Shown: piece by piece, positions 9,295 through 17,636 of the stretch
Layout of the letters: every line of letters begins with the position of its first letter
Numbering within the stretch: the stretch's first letter is position 1
Origin: Verrucomicrobia bacterium UBA6775
Lineage (GTDB): Bacteria; Verrucomicrobiota; Verrucomicrobiia; Limisphaerales; UBA1096
Direction: 5' to 3'
Assembly (NCBI GenBank): GCA_002453165.1
Contig: DKGH01000224.1
Coordinates: forward strand, 1-35,195
DNA: 35,195 bases
The notes under the pieces: model-generated
Seen by the model: the letters and a program-made list of their open reading frames with translations, nothing else
Databases searched by the model: none
Told to the model about the DNA's origin: nothing
Made by a program: the position numbers and the translations under genes

Positions 9295-9690
9295 ATGGCT
9301 CAAACCGAGGAATTTTTAGGAACAGGACGCCGCAAGCGGGCCGTGGCCCGGGTGCGCCTCGCTGATGGATCCGGCAAGGTCACGGTCAACGGCCGGGATG
9401 TTGAGGAATACTTCACTGTTGAAAACCAACGCTCCCTCGCCGTTGAACCGCTCGAGACGGTTGAACTTAACGAGAAAACAGACGTTCGCGTGAATGTGTC
9501 GGGCGGCGGCATCGCCGGTCAGGCCGGCGCGGTTCGCCTCGGCATCGCCCGTGCACTGGAAAAACAGAACAGCGAATTGCGCCAACCGCTCAAGGAAGCG
9601 GGCCACCTCTCCCGTGACCCGCGCAAGAAGGAGCGAAAGAAGCCCGGCCAACCGGGTGCGCGGAAGAAGTTCCAATTCAGCAAACGCTAA
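9295..9690 (+). CDS. rpsI: 30S ribosomal protein S9
   Basis: A 131-residue protein with GTGRRKRAVARVRL near the N-terminus, the GGGIAGQAGAVRLGIARAL helix region, and the universal KFQFSKR-type C-terminus whose terminal SKR contacts P-site tRNA. A lysine/arginine-rich tail segment (about 108-124) is normal for the family. The sequence before the ATG (AATTTTCATTTA) has no recognisable Shine-Dalgarno, so initiation may depend on coupling with rplM or on an unstructured leader. It is co-transcribed with rplM and followed by a rho-independent terminator. Confidence 0.98.
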   Translation: MAQTEEFLGTGRRKRAVARVRLADGSGKVTVNGRDVEEYFTVENQRSLAVEPLETVELNEKTDVRVNVSGGGIAGQAGAVRLGIARALEKQNSELRQPLKEAGHLSRDPRKKERKKPGQPGARKKFQFSKR

Positions 9691-9706
9691 TTTGCGACAC
9701 TTTCCG

Positions 9707-9745
9707 AGCCCCGCTGGTTGGATACTGGCGGGGCTTTTGCTTTTT
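9707..9745 (+). terminator. Rho-independent terminator of rplM-rpsI
   Basis: A perfect 8-bp stem (AGCCCCGC at 9707-9714 with GCGGGGCT at 9728-9735) with a 13-nt loop is followed by a T-rich run TTTTGCTTTTT. It starts 17 bp after the rpsI stop. Confidence 0.85.
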
Positions 9746-9766
9746 AGGGGAACCCATTTAAACTCG

Positions 9767-9780
9767 CGCTTGGCCAAGCG
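9767..9780. repeat. Intergenic copy of the 14-bp iterated palindrome
   Basis: A perfect CGCTTGGCCAAGCG between the rpsI terminator and the argC ribosome binding site. It is non-coding, so its presence cannot be explained by a protein motif. Confidence 0.9.
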
Positions 9781-9801
9781 CATCACTTGAGAAAAAGGAA
9801 C

Positions 9802-10866
9802 ATGGCAGAAAACAATATCAACGTGGCGATCGTCGGGGCCTCCGGTTATTCCGGGGAGGAACTGATGCGGCTACTGCTCGGACATCCACACGTCAACCTG
9901 TCGGTGCTGACCTCTCGCCAATACGCCGGTCAGCCGATGACCTCCGTTTTTCCGCGCTTCGCTGGCTACACCGAGGCAAGTGACCTGACGTTTTCCGAGC
10001 CGTCGATCGAACTGCTCGCCGAGAAGGCCGAGGCGGTGTTTCTCGCCCTGCCCCACGGCGTCGCGGCCGAATTTGCCGTGCCGCTGGCCGAGCGCGGCGT
10101 AACGGTGATCGATCTCAGCGCCGATTTCCGATTGAACGATGCCGGGGTCTATCAAGAATTCTACGGGGCCGAACACCCCGCGCCAGAGTGGCTGGCCAAG
10201 GCGGTTTACGGCCTGCCAGAGGTGCGTCGCGATGCCATCGCAGACGCCACACTCATCGCTTCGCCCGGCTGTTACCCGACCAGCATTCTGCTCCCGCTCA
10301 TCCCGTTGCTGGAAGCCGGGCTGATCGATCCCAGGCAGATCATCGCCGACTCGCTCAGCGGCGTCAGCGGTGCGGGCCGCAACGCCTCCCTGCCCTTCCT
10401 GTACGTCGAGTGCAACGAGAGCCTGCGGCCGTACGGCGTGCCCAAGCACCGGCACCTCTCGGAGATCGAACAGGAACTCGGCTTGGCCAACGGCTCGCCG
10501 GTGACCGTGCAGTTTACCCCGCACCTCGTCCCGGTGAATCGCGGCATCCTCACCACGCTTTACCTCGCGCCCGCGCTTGGCCAAGCGGACGATTTTGATC
10601 AATGGACAGGCGCGGTTTCCGACTGCTTGACCAAGCGCTACACCAACGAGCCGTTCGTCCTAATCACCGGAAGCGAGCGGTTGCCCGACACGAAAAATGT
10701 CACAGGCACGAACTCAATCGAAATCGGTTGGACCGCCGATCCTCGAACCAAGCGACTGCGGATCTTCAGTGCCGAGGACAATCTCGTAAAGGGGGCCAGT
10801 GGTCAGGCGGTGCAGTCATTCAACATCCGGTTTGGCTTCGACGAAACCGCCGGCCTGCCGATCTGA
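9802..10866 (+). CDS. argC: N-acetyl-gamma-glutamyl-phosphate reductase
   Basis: A 354-residue protein performing the third step of arginine synthesis: NADPH-dependent reduction of N-acetylglutamyl phosphate to the semialdehyde. The Rossmann motif GASGYSGEEL is at the N-terminus, and the catalytic cysteine sits in SPGCYPTS. Later motifs SGVSGAGR and the HRHLSEIEQEL stretch fit the family. I start at the ATG at 9802, preceded by AAAAAGGAAC; a TTG five codons upstream is less likely. It is first in argCJBDF, 3 bp before argJ. One 14-bp palindrome (10574-10587) encodes ALGQA. Confidence 0.96.
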   Translation: MAENNINVAIVGASGYSGEELMRLLLGHPHVNLSVLTSRQYAGQPMTSVFPRFAGYTEASDLTFSEPSIELLAEKAEAVFLALPHGVAAEFAVPLAERGVTVIDLSADFRLNDAGVYQEFYGAEHPAPEWLAKAVYGLPEVRRDAIADATLIASPGCYPTSILLPLIPLLEAGLIDPRQIIADSLSGVSGAGRNASLPFLYVECNESLRPYGVPKHRHLSEIEQELGLANGSPVTVQFTPHLVPVNRGILTTLYLAPALGQADDFDQWTGAVSDCLTKRYTNEPFVLITGSERLPDTKNVTGTNSIEIGWTADPRTKRLRIFSAEDNLVKGASGQAVQSFNIRFGFDETAGLPI

Positions 10867-10869
10867 GCC

Positions 10870-12192
10870 ATGGCCAAGTTCAAACCTATCAAGGGATCGA
10901 TCACCGCGCCGCTTGGCTACCGGGCTGCCGCCTCTTTTTGTGACGTCAAGACGCTCGGTACCGGCAAGGGCAGCAACAAGGGGCAAAAGAACGACCTCGC
11001 GTTGATCGTCTCGGATACTCCGGCCAAGGCCGCCGGGATGTTCACCACCAATCAGATTTGCGCCGCGCCGGTGAAGGTCTGCGTTGAGCATTTGAAAAAC
11101 AACACCGCCCAGGCGGTGGTGGTCAACTCCGGCAACGCCAACGCCTGTACCGGCCCGCAGGGCATGTCCGATGCCCGTGAGATGGCCGCGCTGACCGGCC
11201 AAGCGCTTGGCCTCAAAGAGAGCGAAGTCGTTGTCGGTTCTACCGGCCGCATCGGGGTGCACCTTCCGATGGCCAACGTCCGCAGCGGCATAGCCGAGGT
11301 AGCAACGAAACTAAAGCCCACCCGGGCCGCCGCCACGCTCGCCGCCGAGGCGATCATGACCAGCGACACCCGGCCAAAGGAGGTCGCGGTGGAGTTCAAG
11401 CTGGGCAGTAAAACCGTCCGACTCGGCGGCATCGCGAAGGGCGCGGGGATGATCCAGCCCGGCATGAGCCCGACCGGTGCGCGTCCCGCCTCCGCACCGC
11501 AGGGGCTGCACGCCACCATGCTCGCCTACCTGACCACCGACGCAAACATCGCCGCCGGTGTCCTCAAAAAATGCCTGCGCGAAGCGGTCGCCCAAAGTTT
11601 CAACTGCATCACCGTCGACGGCGACATGAGCACCAACGACACGGTGCTGCTCCTCGCCAACGGCCTCGCTGGCAACCGCAAATTGAGTGCGACGGATCTG
11701 AAAACGTTTCAGGCGGCGCTGAATCACGTCTGCCTTGAGTTGGCAAAGATGATCGTCCGCGACGGCGAAGGCATCACGCGGGTGGTGACCGTGCGCGTGA
11801 CTGGTGCCAAGTCCAACGCCGATGCCGATGCCGCCGCGAGGGCGGTCGGCAACAGCGCGCTCGTCAAGACGAGCTGGTGCGGCGGAGACCCAAACTGGGG
11901 CCGGATCATCGATACGCTGGGCTACTCCCCCGCAACCGTGGTCGAGAAAAAAGTCGACATCGCCTACAGCGCCACCGGCTCGCGGAAGAAAGTTTTTTCA
12001 CTAAAAAAAGGACGGCCCACTCGCACATCATTCGAGACACTTTGCAAGGCGGTCGAGCCAAGTGAATTCGACCTGCACATCAACCTAAACCTCGGCCAAG
12101 GCGAAGCCATCCTGTACGCCGCCGACCTCACCGAGGAATACGTCGATTTCAACAAGGGGGACATCACCGACCCCAAATCGCTGGGAGGATAA
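10870..12192 (+). CDS. argJ: Bifunctional glutamate N-acetyltransferase / amino-acid acetyltransferase
   Basis: A 440-residue ArgJ. The enzyme moves the acetyl group from N-acetylornithine to glutamate, closing the acetyl cycle; some members also use acetyl-CoA. It matures by self-cleavage before the threonine of an ATML motif, here Thr216 in HATMLAYLTTDA. Other signatures: VVVNSGNANACTG, GSTGRIG, DGDMSTNDT, and the GGDPNWGRI segment. Fifteen residues (SPTGARPASAPQGLH, 11467-11511) stand between the conserved KGAGMIQPGM and the ATML; in the ArgJ sequences I recall, these two motifs are nearly contiguous. The gene ends directly against argB. It has no full CTTGGCCAAG, but it carries the reversed-phase palindrome GGCCAAGCGCTTGGCC at 11197. 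Confidence 0.96.
   Translation: MAKFKPIKGSITAPLGYRAAASFCDVKTLGTGKGSNKGQKNDLALIVSDTPAKAAGMFTTNQICAAPVKVCVEHLKNNTAQAVVVNSGNANACTGPQGMSDAREMAALTGQALGLKESEVVVGSTGRIGVHLPMANVRSGIAEVATKLKPTRAAATLAAEAIMTSDTRPKEVAVEFKLGSKTVRLGGIAKGAGMIQPGMSPTGARPASAPQGLHATMLAYLTTDANIAAGVLKKCLREAVAQSFNCITVDGDMSTNDTVLLLANGLAGNRKLSATDLKTFQAALNHVCLELAKMIVRDGEGITRVVTVRVTGAKSNADADAAARAVGNSALVKTSWCGGDPNWGRIIDTLGYSPATVVEKKVDIAYSATGSRKKVFSLKKGRPTRTSFETLCKAVEPSEFDLHINLNLGQGEAILYAADLTEEYVDFNKGDITDPKSLGG
11197..11212. repeat. Half-unit junction form of the iterated palindrome
   Basis: GGCCAAGCGCTTGGCC is a perfect 16-bp palindrome equal to the junction of two adjacent CTTGGCCAAG units in 12-bp phase, lacking the outer halves. 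It lies inside argJ. Confidence 0.85.
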
Positions 12193-13071
12193 ATGGACCA
12201 ATTGATTGCCAAAGCGGCCACTCTTTTGGAGGCGTTGCCCTACGTTCAGCGGTTTCGCGGTGAGACATTCGTCACGAAGTACGGCGGCAGTTTTATGGAC
12301 TCGGACGACCCGGCCACTCGCAACGGTGTCGCGCGGGACATCGTGTTTCTCGAGGCGGTCGGCATCAACCCGGTGGTCGTTCATGGCGGGGGCAAGGCGA
12401 TCACGAAGGCGCTAGCTGAGTCCGGAGTCGAGACGCGTTTCGAGCAGGGCTACCGCGTGACCACGCCGGAGTCGGTGAAGGTGGTCGAGCAGGTTTTGTC
12501 CCACGAGGTGAACCCCGGTATCGTCCGGATGATCAACGAACTTGGCGGCAAGGCGCGCGGTTTTTCCGGCAAGGAGATTTTTCGCTGCCAGCCGTTCCGG
12601 CCGCTTGGCCAAGCGAGGGAACCAATCGACATTGGTCTCGTCGGCGAGGTGACGGAAGTCAACACTTCCCCGCTGCTGGAGTGCATCGAGCAAGACATCA
12701 CCCCGGTGATCAGCCCCACGGCCACCGGCGAGGACGGCCAAATTTACAACTGCAACGCCGACGTGGCGGCCGGCCAGGCGGCGGTGGCGCTACGGCCCAA
12801 GCGCTTGGTTTACATGAGCGACGTGCCGGGTCTGCTACAAAACCCGGACGACCCGGCGAGCGTCATCTCACACCTGCCGGTGGCTGAGGTCGAGGCACTA
12901 AAAAGCAGCGGCGTCATCTCGAAAGGAATGATCCCAAAGGTCGACAGCGCCGTCCGCGCGGTCGCCGCCGGGGTCGAGAAGGTGTTTTTCATCGACGGCC
13001 GGATGAACCACTCGCTGCTGCTGGAGATTTTTACCGATGCCGGCGTTGGCACGGAGATTGTTGAAAGATGA
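12193..13071 (+). CDS. argB: Acetylglutamate kinase
   Basis: A 292-residue amino-acid kinase catalysing ATP-dependent phosphorylation of N-acetylglutamate. Motifs seen: KYGGSFM near the N-terminus, VVVHGGGKAI for phosphate binding, NCNADVAAGQAAVAL, and SGVISKGMIPKVDSA near the C-terminus. The start codon abuts the argJ stop and is preceded by GGGAGG (12183-12188), a strong Shine-Dalgarno inside the argJ end. The last four bases overlap the argD start (ATGA), implying translational coupling. An N-terminal extension of about 25 residues ahead of the kinase core resembles the N-terminal helix of arginine-inhibited forms, so feedback control is possible (inference). One 14-bp palindrome (12602-12615) encodes PLGQA. 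Confidence 0.96.
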   Translation: MDQLIAKAATLLEALPYVQRFRGETFVTKYGGSFMDSDDPATRNGVARDIVFLEAVGINPVVVHGGGKAITKALAESGVETRFEQGYRVTTPESVKVVEQVLSHEVNPGIVRMINELGGKARGFSGKEIFRCQPFRPLGQAREPIDIGLVGEVTEVNTSPLLECIEQDITPVISPTATGEDGQIYNCNADVAAGQAAVALRPKRLVYMSDVPGLLQNPDDPASVISHLPVAEVEALKSSGVISKGMIPKVDSAVRAVAAGVEKVFFIDGRMNHSLLLEIFTDAGVGTEIVER

Positions 13072-14303
13072 GTCAGGAAATTAGGGATCGCTTCAAGCAG
13101 TTCGTCGCCCCGACCTACGGGCGGTTCCCGATCACGCTGGATCGCGGCGAGGGCGCGTACGTTTGGGACACCGACGGCAAGCGTTACCTCGACCTCGGCG
13201 GCGGCATCGCAGTGAACTGCCTTGGCCATTCTCATCCGGAGATCAGCCAGGTGCTCGCCGAGCAGTCGAGTCGCCTAATGCACTGCACCAATTTTTACCA
13301 CTTCGAAGGACAGGCGCAGCTCGCCGAAAACTTGGCCAAGCGGCTTGGCCAAGGGCGCGTTTTTTTCTGCAACAGCGGCGCGGAATCGTCCGAAGTGATG
13401 CTCAAGTTGTCCCGGCGCTTCGGTCAGGCAGAGGGTCGGTTTGAGGTAATCACCACGGAGAATTCATTTCACGGCCGGACGATGGCCGGCATCTCGGCAA
13501 CCGGCCAAGCGAAGGTCAAGGACGGTTTCGCCCCCCTGCTACCCGGCTTTGCACATGTCCCCTTCAACGACCTCGATGCCGTGCATGCCGCGATCACGCC
13601 TGCCACGGTGGCGGTGATGATCGAAGGTGTACAGGGTGAGAGCGGCATCCGGCCTGCCTCCGCCGAATACCTGCTTGGCCTCCGCGAGTTGTGCGACGAG
13701 AAAAATCTGCTACTGCTTTGGGACGGCGTGCAGTGCGGGCACTTTCGCACCGGATCGTTTCAGAGTTTTCAGGCCATTCTCGGTGATCAACTCGGTGACT
13801 TTTTGCCGGACGCCGTGGGCATGGCCAAGTCGCTTGGTGGCGGCTTCCCGATGGGTGCCGTTTGGATTTCCGAAAAACACGCCGACGTGCTTGGCCCGGG
13901 AACACACGGCTCGACCTTCGGCGGAAATCCGCTCGCCTGTGCCGTGGCGAACAAGATTTTCGAGATAATCGACCGCGACGAACTCGCGCAAAATACCACC
14001 GAGATGGGCCGTTTCCTCGTTGAGGGACTGACCGCGATTCAACAAAAGTACCCAGGCACGATCCGCGAGATTCGCAGTATCGGCCTGTTAATGGGCATCG
14101 AGATGGGCGGTGAAGTGCCATCGTTCGACGACAAAAAACAGACCTCTGTCCAATGGGTGTCCGCACTGCACGAGGCCGGTATGCTGACCATCCCTGCCGG
14201 CAAGTCGGTTGTCCGTTTTTTGCCGGCACTTAATTTGACCCAAGCCGAGGCTGCGGAAGGTCTCGGGCTGTTTGAACAAACCATCAAAAAACTGACCGCA
14301 TGA
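13068..14303 (+). CDS. argD: Acetylornithine aminotransferase (class III, PLP)
   Basis: A 411-residue class III aminotransferase converting N-acetylglutamate semialdehyde to N-acetylornithine. Typical features: GAYVWDTDGKRYLDL, GGGIAVNCLGHSHP, FFCNSGAESSE, SFHGRTMA, and the PLP lysine in MAKSLGGGFPMGA. The segment that normally reads DEVQTG before the PLP lysine is DGVQCG here, followed by GHFRTG and a linker roughly five residues longer than usual. The aspartate that contacts the pyridine nitrogen is kept. It overlaps argB and argF by 4 bp each. Context makes the ArgD role strong; related ornithine or GABA aminotransferases are the alternative. Two palindromes 13 bp apart encode LAKRLGQG. 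Confidence 0.92.
   Translation: MSQEIRDRFKQFVAPTYGRFPITLDRGEGAYVWDTDGKRYLDLGGGIAVNCLGHSHPEISQVLAEQSSRLMHCTNFYHFEGQAQLAENLAKRLGQGRVFFCNSGAESSEVMLKLSRRFGQAEGRFEVITTENSFHGRTMAGISATGQAKVKDGFAPLLPGFAHVPFNDLDAVHAAITPATVAVMIEGVQGESGIRPASAEYLLGLRELCDEKNLLLLWDGVQCGHFRTGSFQSFQAILGDQLGDFLPDAVGMAKSLGGGFPMGAVWISEKHADVLGPGTHGSTFGGNPLACAVANKIFEIIDRDELAQNTTEMGRFLVEGLTAIQQKYPGTIREIRSIGLLMGIEMGGEVPSFDDKKQTSVQWVSALHEAGMLTIPAGKSVVRFLPALNLTQAEAAEGLGLFEQTIKKLTA
13331..13353. repeat. Palindrome dimer, 13-bp phase
   Basis: Two units whose starts are 13 bp apart in argD. The extra base moves the second unit to the other reading frame, so the pair encodes LAKRLGQ. Confidence 0.9.
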
Positions 14304-15196
14304 AACACCTGTTAAAACTGGAAGGCATGCCGGGCAAGTCGATGCGAGAGATCCTCGACTCCACAAGCGCCATCAAGGCCAGGCGTGGTGCCGGTGAGGC
14401 CAAGCCGCTCGACGCCCAGACATGGGCAATGATTTTCACCAAGTCCTCGACACGCACGCGGGTGTCGTTTGAGGTCGGCATCCGCGAACTGGGAGGCTCA
14501 GTGATGTTTCTCAACGCGAACGACATGCAACTGGGCCGCGGCGAACCGATCAAGGACACCGCGCGCGTGCTGGGCCGAATGGTGCACGGCGCAGTCATCC
14601 GCACCTACGCACAGGCTGACGTCGAAGAGTTCTCGGCCCTGTCCAACATCCCGACCATTAACGCCCTGACCGACGACGAGCATCCCTGCCAAATTTTGAC
14701 CGACATTTTCACGTTCGAGGAGGCGCGTGGACCGATCAATGGCAGAGTGGTTACCTACGTGGGTGATGGCGCCTGTAACGTACCACTCTCATGGGTCTAC
14801 GCAGCGGCGGCGTTGGATTTCGAGTTGCGCATCGCCGCCCCGGCGGAATTTCAACCAAGCGCCGAGACCTTGGCAAAGGCCGGTGGCAACATCACCTGCA
14901 CCGAGGATATTCAAACCGCCGTCGATCAGGCGGACATGGTTTACACCGACGTCTGGGTGTCGATGGGCATGGAGGCCGAGACGGAGGCGCGCTTGGCCAA
15001 GCTGGCCGGCTACCAGATTAACGCCGAGGTAATGCGCTTGGCCAAGCCGGACGCGCTCGTAATGCACTGCCTTCCCGCTTACCGCGGAAAGGAGATCGAC
15101 GAGGAAACCTTCGAAGCCCATGGCAACACCATCTTCAATCAGGCCGAAAATCGATTGCACACGCAGAAGGCCATCATGACTTGGCTCGCGGTTTAA
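14300..15196 (+). CDS. argF: Ornithine carbamoyltransferase
   Basis: A 298-residue enzyme combining ornithine and carbamoyl phosphate into citrulline. Diagnostic motifs: STRTR (50-54, carbamoyl phosphate), HPCQ (128-131), DVWVSMG (ornithine loop) and HCLP near the C-terminus. It overlaps argD by 4 bp (ATGA) and ends the arginine operon; argG and argH are not in the window. Two CTTGGCCAAG copies (14992 and 15037) encode RLAKL and RLAKP. The next gene begins 31 bp downstream with a sharp drop in GC. Confidence 0.97.
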   Translation: MKHLLKLEGMPGKSMREILDSTSAIKARRGAGEAKPLDAQTWAMIFTKSSTRTRVSFEVGIRELGGSVMFLNANDMQLGRGEPIKDTARVLGRMVHGAVIRTYAQADVEEFSALSNIPTINALTDDEHPCQILTDIFTFEEARGPINGRVVTYVGDGACNVPLSWVYAAAALDFELRIAAPAEFQPSAETLAKAGGNITCTEDIQTAVDQADMVYTDVWVSMGMEAETEARLAKLAGYQINAEVMRLAKPDALVMHCLPAYRGKEIDEETFEAHGNTIFNQAENRLHTQKAIMTWLAV

Positions 15197-15226
15197 TTCC
15201 GTTGCCAACGGCGGCAGAAAAGTGCA

Positions 15227-16471
15227 ATGGTTTCTTCAGTGCCGGTTTACAATAAAAATCAGAAAAGGATTAATGTACGACGTCCAGAAATTATGGACGA
15301 AGTCAAAGAGGAAGTTGTAATTCACTACCGTAGTCCTCTCGTTGAACATATTCGTGCAAATGGTTCAAAATATGCATTCGGCAATACAAGCGTTCGCTTG
15401 GCGAAGGAATTTGGCTTCTGTTATGGCGTTGAGCGAGCGATCGATTTAGCTTATGCGGCAAGACGATATTTTCCCATACAAGAGCCAGTCTACATTTTAG
15501 GAGAAATAATACACAACGCTCATGTAAATGAACAGATTCGTGATATGGGCGTAACTTTTCTGAGCGGCCAATACAAAGGAGCTGACGTTACTGACTTAAA
15601 GGAGGGTGATGCTGTTGTAATTCCAGCCTTCGGAACTGAAGTTGATATTAGAGAAGAACTTATTCAAAAAGGCTGCACCATTATCGACGCAACTTGTGGA
15701 GATGTTATGAGCGTATGGCGGCGTGTTAGACAAAACGCGAGGCATAATGTAACTAGTGTAATACATGGTAAAGCTTGGCATGAGGAGACTATGGCAACAA
15801 GTTCACAAGCAACCTCAAAAGGGGGACATTATCTCGTTGTTTTTAACCTCGAAGAAACTGATTACTTATGCCAATTTATTGTAAACGGGGGTGATCGTGA
15901 TGAGTTTCTCAACAAATTCGATGGAGCTTACTCCGATGGATTTGACCCTGACATTCACCTCAAAGCCATCGGAGTTGCTAATCAGACTACGATGATGAGG
16001 GGAGAAACCGAAGAAGTACAACGCCGAATCCGTCAAGCAATGATCAAACGCTTTGGCAAAGAAAAACTTGAAGATCATTTCCGATTCTTTGACACAATTT
16101 GTGGAGCAACTCAGGATCGTCAAGACGCTTTGAGAGATCTTTTAAATCGAGAGATGGATCTACTTTTAGTTGTTGGAGGATACAACTCTTCAAATACCGC
16201 CCATCTAGCAGAATTAGGTGAACAAAAAATTCCCACATACTTTATAAAAGATGCAGAAGAACTAGTTTCCGCTGAAATTCTGAATCATTTTCTGCAGGAA
16301 AAACACCAGATGTCTTCGACCAAAAATTGGCTTAATATAGAAGGTGAATTAGTCTTCGGTGTCACAGCTGGAGCTTCATGCCCCAACAACCTTATAGAAC
16401 AAGTTATACTTCGCGTATTTGAGTTACGAGGCGAATCCACAGAAACTCTACTCGAATCGATTCAGGCCTAA
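15227..16471 (+). CDS. ispH: 4-hydroxy-3-methylbut-2-enyl diphosphate reductase, AT-rich
   Basis: A 414-residue IspH/LytB that makes IPP and DMAPP in the last step of the MEP pathway. The three [4Fe-4S] ligands are visible: Cys65 in GFCYGVERA, Cys157 in DATCGDV, Cys292 in DTICGAT. Also present are the substrate histidines (HNAH near 96-99, VIHG near 180), the HEET glutamates near 186 and NQTT near 252. The length and the N-terminal extension match the long cyanobacterial/plant-type subfamily rather than the roughly 310-residue E. coli form. Two sampled 60-base lines are 40% and 37% GC, against about 67-70% in flanking genes. It has no palindrome copy. The start is uncertain; MDEVKEE is an alternative. 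Probably acquired by transfer. Confidence 0.94.
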   Translation: MVSSVPVYNKNQKRINVRRPEIMDEVKEEVVIHYRSPLVEHIRANGSKYAFGNTSVRLAKEFGFCYGVERAIDLAYAARRYFPIQEPVYILGEIIHNAHVNEQIRDMGVTFLSGQYKGADVTDLKEGDAVVIPAFGTEVDIREELIQKGCTIIDATCGDVMSVWRRVRQNARHNVTSVIHGKAWHEETMATSSQATSKGGHYLVVFNLEETDYLCQFIVNGGDRDEFLNKFDGAYSDGFDPDIHLKAIGVANQTTMMRGETEEVQRRIRQAMIKRFGKEKLEDHFRFFDTICGATQDRQDALRDLLNREMDLLLVVGGYNSSNTAHLAELGEQKIPTYFIKDAEELVSAEILNHFLQEKHQMSSTKNWLNIEGELVFGVTAGASCPNNLIEQVILRVFELRGESTETLLESIQA

Positions 16472-16480
16472 TTCCCTAAA

Positions 16481-17626
16481 ATGCCTGCCAACTTCGCAGA
16501 ACTCGAATCCTGCGAAAGAAGTGTACTAGCACCCTTTGCGCAATTCAGCGCTGACTCCCGCGGACGCAACCACCCTGAAGAACCACCCGAGTGGCGCACC
16601 CAGTTCCAGCGCGACCGCGACCGCATCATCCATTCGCGCGCCTTCCGCCGACTGGAGCACAAGACACAGGTTTTCTTCAACGGCAGCGGGGAGCATCTCC
16701 GCACACGCCTCACCCACACGATGGAAGTGGCCGCCATCGCCCGGAACATCGCCCGTGCACTGCGGCTCAACGAGGATCTCACCGAGGCCATCGCCCTCGC
16801 GCACGACCTTGGCCACGCGCCGTGCGGCCATTCCGGCGAGGAGGCCCTCGACGAACTCATGCAGGATCACGGCGGCTTCGAACACAACCGACAAAGCCGC
16901 CGCGTCGTCGAGATACTCGAGCGAAAATACCCCAACTTCACCGGACTGAATCTCACGTGGGAAACTCTCGAGGGCTTGGCCAAGCACGAGCCCGCACCGG
17001 ACATGCCGCTTGGCCAAGCGCAGGTGCATTTCCCCTCCTCCTCCCTCGAGGCGCAGGTGGCCAACCTCGCCGACGAGATCACCTACTACAGCCACGACCT
17101 CGACGACGGACTCGACTCCGGCCTGCTGACCGAGGCCCAGCTCGAGCGCGACATCGACTGTTGGAAAAACGCCTCGGAGCGCATTCGCGACGAGCACGGC
17201 GATCTGCCGGAGGAATGCCGGCATTACTTTATTATCCGTTGCCTGATCGACGAACAGGTGCACGACGTCGTCGGGACCACCGAGGCCAACATCGCTGCGG
17301 CCGGGGTCGCCTCCGCCGATAACGTACGACGACAGAAAAACGGACTCGTCGCCTACAGCCCCGCCCGCCACGAAGCCAACCTCCAACTCCGCGCCTACCT
17401 ATACAAAAATCTCTACTTCAGCGAAGTCGTATCAGAGCCGCACAAGCGTGCCACACGATTGCTGGGGGAACTCTTCCGGCACTATCAGGCCCATCCCGGA
17501 GACTTGGGGCAGTTTGCAGAATCCATGATCGCCGAACACGGTCTCGAGCGCAGTATCTGCGATCACCTCGCCTGCATGAGCGACCACACCGTCATCCGCG
17601 AACACGAACGCCTCCTTAACGCCTGA
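16481..17626 (+). CDS. dgt: dGTPase-like HD-domain triphosphohydrolase
   Basis: A 381-residue dGTP triphosphohydrolase-like protein that would split dNTPs into nucleoside and triphosphate. HD-superfamily metal ligands: His79 in RLTHTMEV, His108-Asp109 in AHDLGHAPCGHSGE, and a later aspartate in DEITYYSHDLDD. The N-terminal RDRDRIIHSRAFRRLEHKTQV is the classic dGTPase signature. It begins 10 bp after the ispH stop, but composition returns sharply to high GC. It faces the FmdB gene, with stops about 10 bp apart. Two palindromes encode GLAKH and PLGQA. Length matches the short bacterial dGTPase-like type 2 group, whose nucleotide preference varies. Confidence 0.93.
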   Translation: MPANFAELESCERSVLAPFAQFSADSRGRNHPEEPPEWRTQFQRDRDRIIHSRAFRRLEHKTQVFFNGSGEHLRTRLTHTMEVAAIARNIARALRLNEDLTEAIALAHDLGHAPCGHSGEEALDELMQDHGGFEHNRQSRRVVEILERKYPNFTGLNLTWETLEGLAKHEPAPDMPLGQAQVHFPSSSLEAQVANLADEITYYSHDLDDGLDSGLLTEAQLERDIDCWKNASERIRDEHGDLPEECRHYFIIRCLIDEQVHDVVGTTEANIAAAGVASADNVRRQKNGLVAYSPARHEANLQLRAYLYKNLYFSEVVSEPHKRATRLLGELFRHYQAHPGDLGQFAESMIAEHGLERSICDHLACMSDHTVIREHERLLNA

Positions 17627-17636
17627 GCGTTGGGTG

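Noticed and set aside
15199..15211. Small inverted repeat CCGTTGCCAACGG between argF and ispH, considered as a terminator or transfer boundary mark.
   Set aside because: The 6-bp stem has a single-base centre and no T-run, so it is not a terminator, and no matching copy was seen at the other end of ispH.
15227..16471. ispH as cargo of a mobile element.
   Set aside because: No transposase, integrase, target duplication or terminal inverted repeat is visible at the borders; only composition and subfamily suggest transfer.
16526..17386. A 286-codon minus-strand frame.
   Set aside because: Antisense to dgt, whose HD motifs are intact on the plus strand.
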